Origin: Reclinomonas americana ATCC 50394
Taxonomy: Eukaryota > Jakobida > Jakobea > Jakobida
Assembly: GCA_048213135.1 (NCBI GenBank)
Contig: PS015054.1
Location: forward strand, 195,812-259,811
Length of the DNA stretch: 64,000 nt
Reading direction: 5' to 3'
Under the pieces are notes generated by a model that was not told the DNA's origin, did not search any database, and saw nothing but the letters and a program-made list of their open reading frames with translations. Within the stretch, counting starts at the first letter, position 1. The number at the start of each line of letters is the position of its first letter. The translations under genes were made by a program, and so were the position numbers. This document shows, one piece after another, positions 33,770 to 45,018 of the stretch.

Positions 33770-34637
33770 ATGCCGGCCGATTCACTGGCCGTGGGCTTCA
33801 AGATTGGTGTGCGGAGGACCGACAGAATACACTTGGTCGACGACGGCAACGGCAGTGCACTGGCGCAGCTCGGGTACTTGGTGTTTGACGGACTCAAGCA
33901 GCGTCTCATCCGCGATAAGGAGGACTCGGCGGTGTTGCTGCCGCACGGCTCGTCGGGTGGTTTTGATCCTCCTCTAGAATCGACAATGCCGACAACGTGG
34001 AAGGCGCACACTGTGGGCTCTGGTGTGTTGTGTGTGTGTGCACTGTCTTGTGCATGCGTGTGTGTGTGTTTGTACTGACTGCCCGGAGCAGCGATTGTGG
34101 AGACCCCAACGTGGCGCGATGTGTTTGGCATGACGAAGGTGTTGCGTTTCGGCGAGGACAGACCAGCACAGGGGGGCCAGTTGAATTCGCTGTTGGATGC
34201 CGATGCCGAGGTGGTTACGCAGAGTAGGCGCACTCTGCGCAAGCTCTTTGAGCAGCAGTTCTTTGCTTGCGGAGAGGCACGGACGTTGCGTGCCTGGCAG
34301 CATCGATTTCATGTGCTGCCGAAATTATGCGTGTTCACTTGTTGTCTTGCAGACCCAACACGCGCCACCTCTTTGTGGTATTTGGCGACGCCGTCACGTA
34401 CGTGTTGAGTCGCTTGCGCGAGATCAAGCTCACGGACTATCGCGGTGCGTGGACGTCATACACGGTGCATGTCGTGTGTGTGTCTGAAAGAGAAGGAATG
34501 TGCGTCGTGTGCCAGGTGTCATGATCGTGGCGGTCCCGCGCGATGTTGTCGTCTCCCTCTTTCCGGCTGTGCCCACACGAGAGCACTTGGTGGCCGCCTA
34601 CCGTCAGCTGTGCAGTGTGTTTGTACCGGTGGTGTGA
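33770..34637 (+). CDS. Hypothetical protein, unrecognised family
   Basis: Four exons, from tentative ATG 33770 (MPADSLAVGFKIGV) to stop 34637. The phases close at SAIVETPTWRD, EART-PNTRHLFVVFGD (a GTTGCG donor) and DYRG-VMIVAVPRDV. Visible segments are LAQLGYLVFDGLKQRL, GGQLNSLLDADAEVVTQSRR, KLFEQQFFACGEART, AVTYVLSRLREIKLTD and EHLVAAYRQLCSVFVPVV. The mix of beta- and helix-type segments suggests a globular cytoplasmic protein. The frame is open upstream of 33770 without a stop (VGYDGRFLIMPAD). The true start could therefore be upstream, overlapping the previous gene's last exon, or the two could be one gene. Confidence 0.55.
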
Positions 34638-34739
34638 GGTGCCATTTATCGCCAAGTGTATTTCGGAAAGGAACGGAATCTTTTTCATGCAAGGGAATTG
34701 CACATGCACCGTGGTGTCTCTCCTGCACGTGCACGCCGT

Positions 34740-34951
34740 GTCGCGTGTTGGCGGCCGTCGCAAGAGCGGATTCTTTGCGGATATGGGCACGGAAGCGACT
34801 TGCATCAAAACCGGGCTCCATAAATTCCTCGCTGCACATTTTCCTCATGTCTTGCTGCTGCAGCACAGGCGGGGAAGGAGGTGGGGCGGGAGAAGGAGAA
34901 GGAGGAGGAGACCAGGGAGTGATTCTCCAGCCAGCCGAATAACGTTGTCAT
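34740..34951 (-). CDS. Possible 5' exons of a minus-strand gene, Vps51/Exo84-like N-terminus (fragment)
   Basis: ATG 34951 opens MTTLFGWLENHSL (34913..34951). A 55-nt polypyrimidine intron joins it in phase to QQDMRKMCSEEFMEPGFDASRFRAHIRKE. EPGFDASRFRAHI recalls the short N-terminal motif (F-D-x-x-x-Y/F) of vesicle-tethering subunits such as Vps51 and Exo84. The start lies 108 bp from the divergent DUF506 gene, like other divergent pairs here. No convincing downstream exons are seen before the 3' end of the convergent plus-strand gene at 34637. It is a very short gene, a truncated relic, or an overlapping gene. Confidence 0.3.
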
Positions 34952-35059
34952 GTGACAAAATTGTGCTCTTTTTTAGACGTATTTTTCTCACTCTCTCGAG
35001 CGCAAGCAAAGAAGGGATCTTTGAATCTTTGCCCCCACGCTCTCTTTTGTGCCCCCCAC

Positions 35060-36737
35060 ATGAGCAGCACAACAACAACAAAACGTGGCCAGCTGGCCAT
35101 GAAGATAACACGGGCGTTCCAGCATGTGCACGGCGAGGTGCCCGAGGCTGAGCCGCCGCTGTTGCTCGCCGCCGTTGGTGAGTGTTGTTGATGAGACACA
35201 CACGACACCAACAATTCACTCATCGCCGGTTCGCGCCACCACGCGCCCGCTGCATGTGTCTGTGTCTTTGTGTCACTTGTGGCCTGTGTCTTCTCTCTCT
35301 CTATCGATCGTCTCTTGACTTGCGTGATCATATGTCGTTTTATTTTTCGCGCCCTGCCCTGATCTTCGCCCGACATCTCGCTCACCTGCACTCACCTGCC
35401 CCGTTCTCGCTCTCTTCTTGTGTCGGGCACATTGTGCGAAATGTGTGGAGATGCTGAGTGGGAGAGAGAAAGGGAAGGGATCTATTAATGTGCGCGATTG
35501 AGCTTTTCGTCGGAGCATTTCCGGCGCTCGGAGTGACTGCGTTTCTCTCTTTCTCTCTTTCTCGCTCGCTCTTCCTCTTGCGATGCTGTCAGTGAGGGGG
35601 GAGGGAGAGGTATCTGCATGCGATTCGCTTGACCACGCGTGCATTCGTGCCTTTTTATTCTTCATGCGCGGGTTGTTGTGCTGACCATGATTCGCTGCGA
35701 CAGGCGCATATCTGCTGGCCACTCGTTCGGCATCTTCGTGCGTGGTGACGCAACCATGCAAGCACACATACGTGGCACGCTCACGTCATCTGCTGCTGGT
35801 GACGCCGACTGGTGTGTCCAGTCCGGTTTTGTATGTGGACCCGGATTTTGCGTCGCTGTGCACCATTGCACGGCCGACGCCGGCCTACGCACAGCTGGTG
35901 GCGTCGCTGGTCGACCGTGTGTTTGTCGGCACACGTGCCGATGTGGAGCGCGTCGTGCAGCATGTGGCCAGCGAGGCCGCCAAGTCATTTGTCGAGTTTG
36001 ACATGCCGCTGCCGCCGTGGCGGTCGCGTGAAGCGCTGATGCACAACTTTGAGGTGCCGCCGACCTCCAGTACAGACAACAGCAACAGCAAGGACGATGA
36101 CGCGTGCGACCAAGAAACAAGTTGTCGCGCCCTGCAACAACGCATGCAGCAAATGACGCAACAGCTGGCCGACCCCGACGCGGTCGACAATGCCACGAAA
36201 AAGTGCCCGGTTGTCGCCTCGCTGATGCGCCTGCTGGCCAAGTCACCTGTGCTGTCGTCCACGGCCTCCCGGTCACCCGTGCTCCACTCGTCGCCACCCT
36301 CACCACCGACCAACAACTCGGAGATCGCCGTAGACGATGACGACGACGACGACGACGCCGTGACCGCCAACGGCGATGCCGAGGCCGACGAGTTCATTCT
36401 CGGTCTCCTGGACGACGAGTCGCTGCTGAGCAGCCTGGACGGAGACGATGACGATGATGATGACGACGACGACGACGACGACGATGCGCTGTCTGGTGTC
36501 GACTCCGACGTCAGCGACCTCAACTCACAACGACAGCTGCTGGCGCCGCGCTCCACAAGCGTCGGTGTCTCCACCTCGGACACGTCGGCCTCGTCATGCT
36601 TCCTCTCACCCAGCTTCCACACCGTCGCCGAGGCACCCTTGGTGTCTCGTGCACCCCCGGCGGCCGCCAAGCCGTCGAAGCACTTTCTCTTCGCATCGCC
36701 CTCTGACATGGACGCTGCGTTGTCCGCGCACCTGTAG
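35060..36737 (+). CDS. DUF506 / PDDEXK-like family protein (PF04720)
   Basis: join(35060..35177,35704..36737), 383 aa. The diagnostic block is in exon 2: VLYVDPDFASLCTIARPTP, AYAQLVASLVDRVFVGT, RVVQHVASEAAKSF, and PLPPWRSREALMHNF. This follows the plant DUF506 pattern (D-x-DFR...FEIARPT...LPxxFVG...GMHLPPWR..YM..KW). That family is assigned to the PD-(D/E)XK nuclease-like fold by structure prediction; no activity is established. The C-terminal third is Ser-rich with two long Asp runs coded by GAT/GAC repeats (about 36335-36355, 36440-36485). The single intron of 526 nt is among the longest here and CT-rich. DUF506 is best known from plants, so its presence here is notable. Confidence 0.8.
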
Positions 36738-37013
36738 ATAGAATCACACATACTCTCTCCTTTCTCTCTCTCTCTCTAGCCCATTCTGTTTTGCATACGG
36801 TTCCCCCCCTTCGATGGCGTGCCTCCCCTCTATTCTAGATTATCGCATACCACCGTTGCTCCCCCTGTTTCGCCTCTGCTCTATAACTGTGAAAAGGAAA
36901 AGAAAAAACCATTAAACTGTTGTGTTCTTGTTTGCTACTGCCTCTTGTGCCAGAAGAATTCACTCATTTTGCAGCTCGAGACGCGTGTCCCTGCTGCCAC
37001 AGAACGAGCTAGA

Positions 37014-37501
37014 TCACTTGCCAGAGGTACTCTTCTCTGCGTACGACTTGACCAACTGCGCGCGCACCAACAATGAGCTTGGTGGAAGGGAAGAGAGAAG
37101 AGCACGATGATGCGCAACTGCCTCCAAATCCTTCTCCTCGCGTGCGGCAAACGATGTTGCCAGTGAGCCGAATGCTGCGCCTGCTGCTCCAAACACCAGA
37201 TACTCCCACGGTTCTACACGCGTACGCAAACGAATGAGTGTGAACGATGATCGACTGCACCAACACACACACTCTCTCTCTGCGTGTCACACTCACCACG
37301 CGCCAATGGCAGCTTGCGCACAGCGTTGGTGTACAGCTTGGTGAGCAGACCAAGTGCAGCTCCCCCTGAGCGCGTGTGTGCGTGTCAGAGAGTGAGAGGC
37401 GAGGCATGTCGTTCTCTCTCTCTCTTTCTCTCACGTGCTGATCTCACACACACAATGCACGCGCACACACGCTCTACAGCACACACACCTGCAACTTCCA
37501 T
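37014..37501 (-). CDS. Small (about 72-aa) membrane protein, possibly mitochondrial
   Basis: Four exons on minus: ATG 37501 (13-nt first exon, MEVAG), then GAALGLLTKLYTNAVRKLPLAR, then EPWEYLVFGAAGAAFGSLATSFAAREEKDLEA. A GTTGCG intron joins this to LVKSYAEKSTSGK, stop 37014. One central transmembrane segment is flanked by a basic N-terminal half and an acidic/basic tail. This is the layout of small inner-membrane accessory subunits of respiratory complexes, but I cannot name one. Its start is 101 bp from the divergent RAD6 start. Confidence 0.65.
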
Positions 37502-37602
37502 GATGTGCACTGAGGTCTAAGAGAGTGAGTGTGTGTGGATTTCATCGACCCATCGAAACTGCATTCGCTGTCTTGTTCTCTCTCTGCTCACACACGCCGC
37601 GA
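37502..37602. promoter_or_regulatory. 101-bp divergent intergenic region (candidate bidirectional promoter)
   Basis: It separates the small membrane protein (start 37501, -) and RAD6 (start 37603, +). It carries TG repeats on one side, an ATCGA repeat (CATCGACCCATCGAAAC), and a CT-rich run before RAD6. No TATA box seen. Confidence 0.45.
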
Positions 37603-38439
37603 ATGTCGTCCACCGCACGTCGTCGCCTCATTCGCGACTACAGGAAAATCCGTGAGGATGCACCACAGGTGAGTCAATGAGAGAGAGAAAGAGAAAGAGT
37701 GTGCTGGTCGAGCTTTTTTTCTGTTTGTGCGCATACTCACTCACAATGCACACACGTGCGCCACACACACTGCGCAGGGTATCAGTGCCAGCCCCAACGA
37801 GCACGATGTGATGAAGTGGGGCGCAGTGATTTTTGGGTGCGTTGTGCGCGCCATCGCAGTCGCGCGTGTGTGTGTGTCGCGCTCTGTCTCTCACTCTTGT
37901 GTGTATGTTGTGCTCTTGTGGCGTGTATGTGTAGACCGGAGGAGACACCATGGGAAGGCGGCACATTCCATCTCGAACTTGTCTTCTCAGAAGAGTACCC
38001 CAATAAGCCACCGCGGGTACGCTTCATCACCAAGCTCTTCCATCCAAACGGTAATAAGGAGCACAGAGACACACAGAACGAAGCAGCAGCTCATCATTAT
38101 CTCTTAACACATTTGCGCCGCCAGTGTACAACGACGGGCAGATCTGCCTCGACATTCTGCAGAACCAGTGGAGCCCCATCTACGATGTCGCCGCCATTCT
38201 CACCTCGATCCAGGTTCGGGCGCGCTGTGTCTGTCCGCCTTTTTGTTGATCGCCTGCCTGCGTGACTGACTGTTTCTTTGTAGTCGCTGCTGACGGATCC
38301 AAACCCCAATTCGCCTGCGAATGCCGAGGCCGCGCGTTTGTACAACGACGACCGTCGACTGTACGAGAAGACTGTGCGCGAGTACGTGGAGAAGTCGTGG
38401 GAGGACGGCGACGATGGAGGCGGCGAGGGCAGCTCGTAG
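37603..38439 (+). CDS. RAD6/UBE2A: Ubiquitin-conjugating enzyme E2 RAD6/UBE2A/B
   Basis: join(37603..37668,37778..37836,37935..38050,38125..38213,38284..38439), 161 aa. It matches RAD6 throughout: start [16 protein letters not shown], then [20 protein letters not shown], and [22 protein letters not shown], where the Cys is the catalytic one. It then has [21 protein letters not shown]. The tail [12 protein letters not shown] is acidic, as in yeast Rad6. Animal UBE2A/B lack a long acidic tail. RAD6 ubiquitinates histone H2B with Bre1 and PCNA with Rad18. All four introns have GTGAGT- to GTTCGG-type donors and none is GTTGCG. Confidence 0.97.
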
Positions 38440-38816
38440 AAGAAAAAAACACAACAATGCGAAGAGAGAGGGATTTGTCTTTTCCTTCTTTTTCCACCTC
38501 GGCAGTCGAGGGAGGCATGCGAGGGGAGGCACAGGGGAGAGATGGAAGTAAAACAACGAGAATTGGCGATCCAATCGCGCAGGATCCGACGGACCAATTA
38601 ACGCATCACAATCACTTTTTGTTGTCGACGAGGGAGTGGAGGAAGTACACACTCGCAGCCGAGGCTCAACCCGTCCACTCTCTCTTTCTCTTTTTCTTCT
38701 TCTTTTCCCATTGTGTTGTGTGTTGTTTCCTCTGTGTGTTTGTTAGGCTTCGCCCCCCTCCTGGTGTTTATTCTCCTCTTGTTCTTCTCCTCTTCGTCTT
38801 CTTGCTGCGCGTGTTT
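38440..38816. other. Intergenic region, RAD6 3' end to RNA-binding protein 5' end
   Basis: 377 bp between tandem plus-strand genes. An A-run (AGAAGAAAAAAACACAAC) follows the RAD6 stop. A long T/C-rich tract (38660-38815) precedes the next start, so it holds a 3' UTR and a promoter. The open plus-strand frame crossing it lacks coding character. Confidence 0.5.
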
Positions 38817-41743
38817 ATGAGTGACAGTGCAACTCCGCCGCCGCCACCACCACCACCACCCTCTTCATCATCGTCGTCATCATCGTCAGGAACAGCGACA
38901 GCAGCAGCAGCAGTGACGCCTGCAGTCGCGCCCACTGCCAACTCTCCATCATCATCATCACCATCAACTGCCAGCATGCCCTCCACGCCCAGCAGTGCAC
39001 TGCGTGCCGGTGCGCCTCCGTACGTGGCACAGACCGCCACCGTCACCGCCAACGGCAATGGTGACCACCACCCTCACCACGCTCACCACGCCCTCCACCA
39101 CCATCATCATCACCATCTCCAGCAGTACCACGATGTCGACGGCAGCAGTGAGGCGGCAGAGATGCAACGTCAGCTGCACCAGCACCACCAGCAGCAGCAA
39201 CAGCAGCAGCAGATGATGATGATGATGCCGGTGCCTGCGCAGCCGCCATCGGCCTCCGCCTCTAGTGTCCATCACTTTTTCTTGCCGCCGCCTCCTCCTC
39301 AACAGCAACAGCAGCAGCAACAACAGCCGCAGCGACGTGTGTCGGCATCGCACCAGCATCAGCACCACCTGCAACAGCAGCACCAGCAACAGCAGCAACA
39401 GCAGCAGCAGCAGCAGCACCAGCAGCAGCTACAGTTGCATGCAATGATGAGCAATGGGCTGTTTGTGGACGGTGGCATGGGAATGGACGACGCGCACTCG
39501 TGCGACCCCTGCAACGTGTTTGTCAAGTACCTGCCGCAGGTGCGTGGTTGACACTACACGCGCGCGTGCGATTGTTTGTTTGTGTGTTGAGCGCGATGTC
39601 CATGTCTGTTGGCCAACTTTTTTTTTGGTCGCGCTCTTTCGCCCCCTCGTGTGTGCTGTTGTCACTTTACACACACGCGCGTGTGCTGATGTGCGTGTGT
39701 GTTGTTGTTTGTTTTGATCGCAGGACTTTGATGATGCGGCGCTGGTTGAGCTGTTTAGTCCATACGGCACAGTGGTCAGCGCAAAGGTCATGGTGGATCC
39801 GCAAAGTGGCGCCTCGCTCGGCTTTGGGTTGCGTTTCCTTCCTCCTCTGTCTCCCCACCACCCTCCCGCCCACTTTCATTTCGTGTCTTGATGGGGTGTG
39901 GTCTTTCGAGAGTGTGAGAGTGTGAGTGTGTTTGTGGTTGCTGAAGGGGGTGTCGAGGCTCCGATCGCCGCATTTGTCAAAACTCGGTTTTTCTTCCGTG
40001 TTTTTCTGTGGATTTGGGTGCGGACACGTGGCTGCCTCCGCCCGGCCCATCCGTATTACTGTCGCACCAACTTTCTTTGTCTCCCTGTCTGTCGAGCGCA
40101 CGCACCTTCTCGACATTGCACATACTTTGACCATTTTTGTTCGTTGTTCGCTCAATCGACGCACATTTCGGGGTTTATTGGGTGATGTGTGTCTTTCTCT
40201 CTCGTGTTGACTCTTTTTGTGCTCTGCTGGTGCGCAGCTTTGTGCGCTTCCCGTCATCGGAGGACGCCGAGCAGGCCATCAAGCACTTGAATGGGCACAA
40301 GATCGGTCCGAAAACTCTGCTCTGCAAGCTCAGCAATGCGCGCAACCAGCAGGAGAGTACCAACTTGTACATCAAGCCGCTGCTGCCGACCACCACCGAA
40401 GGTGAGTCACACGCGTCCTCTGCATTCAGGCTTGGAGGCTCGCCTCACCTATATCGATTTGGGAGCAGAGGATCTCAAGGAGCTCTTTGGACGCTACGGC
40501 AAAATCGAGACCGTCAAGGTGCTCACCGATCGCAAGACAGGCAGCAGCCGGCAGATTGGCTTTGTCAAGTTTGAGAATCAGGACGAGGCCAACATGGCCA
40601 TGATGTCGATGAACGGCTTCCAGTTCGCCGTCGGCACTCCGCCTCTGACGGGTTTGTGTCACTCTCGGGTCACACCTGGTCGTCGTCACCGTTGCCTGAC
40701 TTGTGCACTCGCAGTCAAATACGCCGAGACCGAGGATGAGAAGCTTCGACGCCGCAACCGGATGCAGATTCGTATGCGACACGCCAGCAAGATCACCATG
40801 CCCATGCCGTACGCAATGGCCATGCCCATGGGTGAGTTCGTGCTCCGCCCTTCTTTTTTGTTTTTGGTTCTCCCACTCACACCTTTCGCACAGAGAGCCC
40901 GTACATGATGGCCTACGATGGACTGGGCATGCCCATGGGTGCTCCGCCACCGCCACCACCGCCACCGCCGGGACACATGGCGGCTCACCATGCGCATCAC
41001 GCACACCATGCCATGGCCAGTGCTCCGGTGGGGCCGTCGTCCGTGTCGAGCGCGCCGCCGCCACCACCACCGCCGCATGCCGTGCACCATCATCCGCACC
41101 ACCCACACCATCCGCACCACCATCCACATGCGGTGGCCGCCGCTGCGATGGTGATGCCCCCGGCTGGTCTGGATTACATGAGCTTCCCGCAGATGGGCAT
41201 GATGGGCTCGCCGGCGCCGCATCCGTCGCACCACATGGGTGTGCCGCCGTCGGCGTCCGCTGGTCCCGCCGGCTACGCCACGCAATCGCCGCTGGCACCC
41301 GCATCGCCGGCTCTGCCACCGGCCATGGGTGTGATGCCGCCAATGGCCACCATGGTCCCTCCGGGTGCGGCCAGCATGGCAGGCGCTGGCATGATGGGCA
41401 CCACACCGGCCAATCTGTTCATCTTCCACTTGCCGTCGGAGCTGGACGACAACGGCTTGCTTGCGCTGTTTGCTCCGTTCGGAGCGGTGGAAAGCGTCAA
41501 GGTGATTCGCGATCAGGCGAATGGCGAGAGCCGTGGCTACGGTTTCGTCAAGTTCATGCACATTAGCGAGGCCATGAACGCCATTTCTCAGATGAATGGC
41601 TTTGAGATTGGCTCCAAGCGCCTGAAGGTTTGTCGAGCGCCTAATGCGCATGGCAGGTTGGTTTGTGTGTGTTAACTGATTGTCGTGTGCAGGTGTCATT
41701 CAAGACCGAGACCCCTGGTGGCCGTGGCCCGCGCCGAACATAA
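38817..41743 (+). CDS. Bruno/CELF-like RNA-binding protein with three RRMs
   Basis: About seven exons, start 38817 (MSDSATPPPPPP), stop 41743. The N-terminal 230 residues are low complexity (Pro, Ser, His and long Gln runs). RRM1 starts CNVFVKYLPQ and crosses an intron to DFDDAALVELFSPYG, VDPQSGASLGFGFVRF. RRM2 is LTYIDLGAEDLKELFGRYG...QIGFVKFENQDEA. A Met/His/Pro-rich linker of about 200 residues precedes RRM3: NLFIFHLPSELDDNGLLALF, SRGYGFVKFMHISEAMNAI. Two adjacent RRMs, a long linker, then a C-terminal RRM ending in a short basic tail (GGRGPRRT) is the CELF/Bruno order. CELF proteins control splicing, translation and decay of GU-rich RNAs. An intron of about 410 nt interrupts RRM1. Confidence 0.88.
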
Positions 41744-42548
41744 TGACTGTTCATTCTACCCCTGTCACTGTTGCCACAGCGATGGTCTGAGGCCTTGGCA
41801 CTAATCTCTCCCGTTGTTTCACGTTCCGTTGCCCCCCCTGTGTGTCCATGTGTGTCGCTCGCTGTGTATGAAGTTTCATTTTTTGCTCCTCTACACCATC
41901 GTCTTCTTATTTTTGGCTTATCCTCCCACTTATTCTCCTCCTCCTCCTCCTTTTTTTTCTTCGTCGTCGTCTTGCTGGTGGGTGCGCTCCGCTTGGCCTT
42001 CGGCCGCGTGCTGCATTTTGATTGTGTTTTCCTCGCCTTAGATAATTTTTCGTTCGTCTCATGCTGGAAGGCTACATGCGTTAGTCCATCCCAATGTTAT
42101 CCTACCTGCGCTCACACGTGCTCTTGTCGTCTCTCCCGTTGTTGTGTACATGGAATTGTTGCCTGTTTGCTGTTTGAACACATTGTGTCTTGTACGCGCC
42201 CAATCCGTGGACGATGGTTGCGTGCAACACAAGTGCGGGAGCTCGTGTGTGTGTGTTTGTGGTCGCTTCAATGTCTGTGGTTGTCTCGCTTTTGCTTCTG
42301 AACGAACTGCTGTTTTTCCCTTCGCCGTGATATGGTTGCTCTCTCTCTTCCGCCCCGTTTTTTTGCTTCTTCCAATTACCCCTCCCGTGCGCCAGCGTCT
42401 TTGTTGTCTGCCTGCCGGGTGTGCCCCCCCTCTCGACGTTCCCCCAATCTCTCTCTCCACCTTAGACAGTTTGCTCTCTTTCCCACTTGATCAAATGAAC
42501 CACACATCTGCGTGTGTGTGTGTACGCGTCGCAGTCGCCTCTAGTTTT
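41744..42548. other. 805-bp convergent intergenic region, T/C-rich
   Basis: The longest gene-free stretch in the window, between the CELF-like stop (+) and the WD40 stop (-). It is rich in T and CT/TTC runs on the plus strand (e.g. 41935-41975) with no splice-consistent coding exon. A 176-codon open frame on plus (41771-42301) is Ser/Leu/Phe/Cys-rich, as expected from T-rich noncoding DNA. Confidence 0.55.
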
Positions 42549-45018
42549 TCACTCATGACGGTGCAGCTGGTGGCGGTGGTGGCGGCGGTGGTGGTGGTGG
42601 TAGCGAGGGTTGGCCTCGTGCATCTGGATTACGCGCGTCCCGTCGACCGCGAATGAGACTCTGCAGCAGCAGTTGCGACGCCTGTGTGTATCCGACGGAA
42701 CTCCATGCGATGGGAGCGTCGGGCGTGGCTGACTGAATGTGTGCTTGGTGGAACCGCTGCGGTGGACGGTCACAGTTAGCATCCACTTGGGAGAGGGAGA
42801 CGGGTTAGAGGTGCGACGCACTCGTAATATTTCGTCGCCGTGCTGTGTCATGAGGAAGTTGGCCTGCGCATGACGGGAGTGAGCGCGGAGGACACTGGGA
42901 TAAATATCACGAGTGCGACACACCGCACGCCGATGAATGGCATCCATTGGTGACTCGTCCTGCTCCATTTCTCGTTTTCTCTTTGCTTGTTCGTCGTCCG
43001 GGCGCGGTTTCCACACGGTGATTCCAGCCTGTGTCAACGATTCAGTGCCGAAGACGAGGGGAATGAAAAGCAAAGCACAACGAGGACAAAACATCTTCGA
43101 GACTGCTGGTGACGATAACCGGGTCGAGAAGCGTCGGCGCAGCCCGAGCCACATGCACCACCGTACTCTTGTGCCCGCCCAATACACTAACAAGCTCACC
43201 AGCTGTGCGCGTTGTGAGCAGAGGTGAGCGAGAGCGACGCAGCCTCCCACGTGAATATGAACAACACAACTCTGAGCGTCGTAAATGTACGCTCTCCGGT
43301 CCTCGGAGCCTGCACACGTCGGGGAAAGTGAGATCGACACACATAGACAAGTACGCGCGCACACACACGCGCACCGGTCATGCAGTACTTGTCATTGAGC
43401 AGGAACTGGGCATCGATGTTGTAGCCCTCGCACTCGTGTTGTTGCATGCACAGCAGGCTGTTGTGCACGATCAGCAACGCAGTCTGCCTGCTCTATCAAC
43501 AAACACACACACACACCAGTCACTCATTCGCGACAACCGTCGCACGTCAAATAGCCGCAGACTCGAGTCGCGGCCACTCGACAAGAACTGATTCCCAGTG
43601 GACGAGAAGGTGACACCGTTCAGCTTGGAGGCGTGCGCTCGCACTGCCCGTTGTGGTGAGTTCCCGAGGAGAAATATAACACGGAAAAAAGAATCAACCC
43701 ACACACCCTCCTGTACGGCTCGGTCTGGAGAGCGCCAATCAAAGAGGCGCACAAAGCCATCGCGAGTGCCGCACACAAACGTATTCGCGTCGTTGGCATT
43801 GAGTGGTGGCTGAAACTCCAGGCTGTTGACCGTATTCAGAGAGCCCTGCTGTGGCGACGCGGTCACATCTCGAGTGTCCACGCGGAACAGCACTTGCTCC
43901 GTCGGCAGATCCCACCCGCAAATCACCGCACTAATACACCCACTCAGCATGCGGCGATTGTCGCCACCCACCGCTAGTGAGCGGATCCAGTCTGCTTGCG
44001 GCAACGTTCAGCCCAGGTGCACCACACGGAAGAATGAGATCGAAGACACACACACACAACAACAACAACTCGCCTGCATGGTCGCGTAGGATTGCCACAC
44101 ATGTGGCGCGCTCCTCATCATCTTTCCCATCCTCGCGTACGAGCCACAATCGAATGGTGCGATCCAGCGACGCCGTGCTGCGCACGATCAGTCAGTCTCG
44201 AAAGAGGGTGGGAAAGAAAACCAGGCATCTCCAACACCACTCAACAGCATAGTTTCGGGAGCCTGCGAGTGCACGGGCGCAAGGAAACGACACGAAGTGA
44301 TAATCTCAGTGTGCATCAGCGGACCCTCCAGCGAGTAACACCGCGAGCCGTCGGCCGGGTCAAACACATCGAGTGACACAACACCTGTGCTCGCAGCGAA
44401 GGAGTCAACAGAGAGCGCGTACACACTCAACAGAATCACACCACAGACCGCGCGACTTGGACATGCTGGCGGCAAGTCGATTCGAGTATGGCGAGAACTC
44501 AGCAGCAATCACGCATCCACGATCATGTGCGTCGCCAGTACCACCAGCCGCAGCTGTGCACAGAGGTCAACAACAAGAAACCATTGATTCCTGCCTCTGA
44601 CACGCGCGCGCACGCAACATCCATGTGGCACCGACACAAAGTCACGCAGCAGCCGAGCATTGGTGTGTCGCAACCACGCTGTGCGCGACCAACTCCACTC
44701 ACAATCTCTCCTCCTCCTATGCACATCCTCGTCTTCATCATCATCATCAACATCATCGACCTCCTCTACGTGACTGTCGAGGAGCAGCGACAGAGCAGCC
44801 ACTGCAGCAGAAGGAGGAGGCTGCTCATCATCATCAGCAGCAGCAGCCACTGACAACAACGACGATGATTGCCGACGTTGTTGTTGTTGTCGACGTCGAC
44901 CGAGCAATGCCGCGCCGCCGTCCTCGCGCGTGCGACACAGGTCGGCAAGCGTTAATGCACGATAGGGAGGAGGCGGCGGCGCCGATGGTGGTAGTGGCGG
45001 CGATCGACTCGTCGCCAT
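42549..45018 (-). CDS. WD40-repeat protein, possibly a DCAF-type adaptor
   Basis: About eight exons on minus, start 45018 (MATSRSPPLPPSAPPPPPY), stop 42549. The N-terminus is Pro/Gln/Asp-rich. The WD repeats include LDRTIRLWLVRED, ISAVICGWDLPTEQ, GTRDGFVRLFDWRSPD, KLNGVTFSSTGNQFLSSGRDSSLRLFDVR, GYNIDAQFLLNDKYCMTGSEDRRAYIYDAQSG and GGHKSTVVHVA. The C-terminal part is charged (KPRPDDEQAKRKREMEQDE), then SFAVDGTRVIQMHE and a His-rich tail. The D-R/W-x-R pattern (LFDWRSP, LFDVRR) is typical of DDB1-CUL4 substrate receptors, but this is suggestive only. Its start faces the FN3 gene across 174 bp. Confidence 0.75.

Noticed and set aside
36335-36485. Antisense Ser-rich open frame opposite the Asp runs
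   Set aside because: Poly-Ser is the reverse complement of the GAY repeat; the sense frame carries the DUF506 motifs.
38262-38816. Long open frame running from the last RAD6 exon region into the RNA-binding protein
   Set aside because: The RAD6 frame ends at 38439 with a family-consistent tail. The open frame before 38817 is low-complexity read-through, and ATG 38817 is the better start.
38850-39450. Antisense Val/Leu/Ala-rich open frames opposite the Gln/His-rich exon
   Set aside because: They are shadows of CAG/CAC repeats on the coding strand.
41771-42301. A 176-codon open frame on the plus strand
   Set aside because: Ser/Leu/Phe/Cys-rich translation of a T/C-rich convergent 3' region; no motif, no splice context.
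44509-45018. The 169-aa minus-strand frame taken as a complete protein
   Set aside because: It continues by splicing into WD40 exons on the same strand, so it is the first exon of the WD40 gene, not a separate gene.
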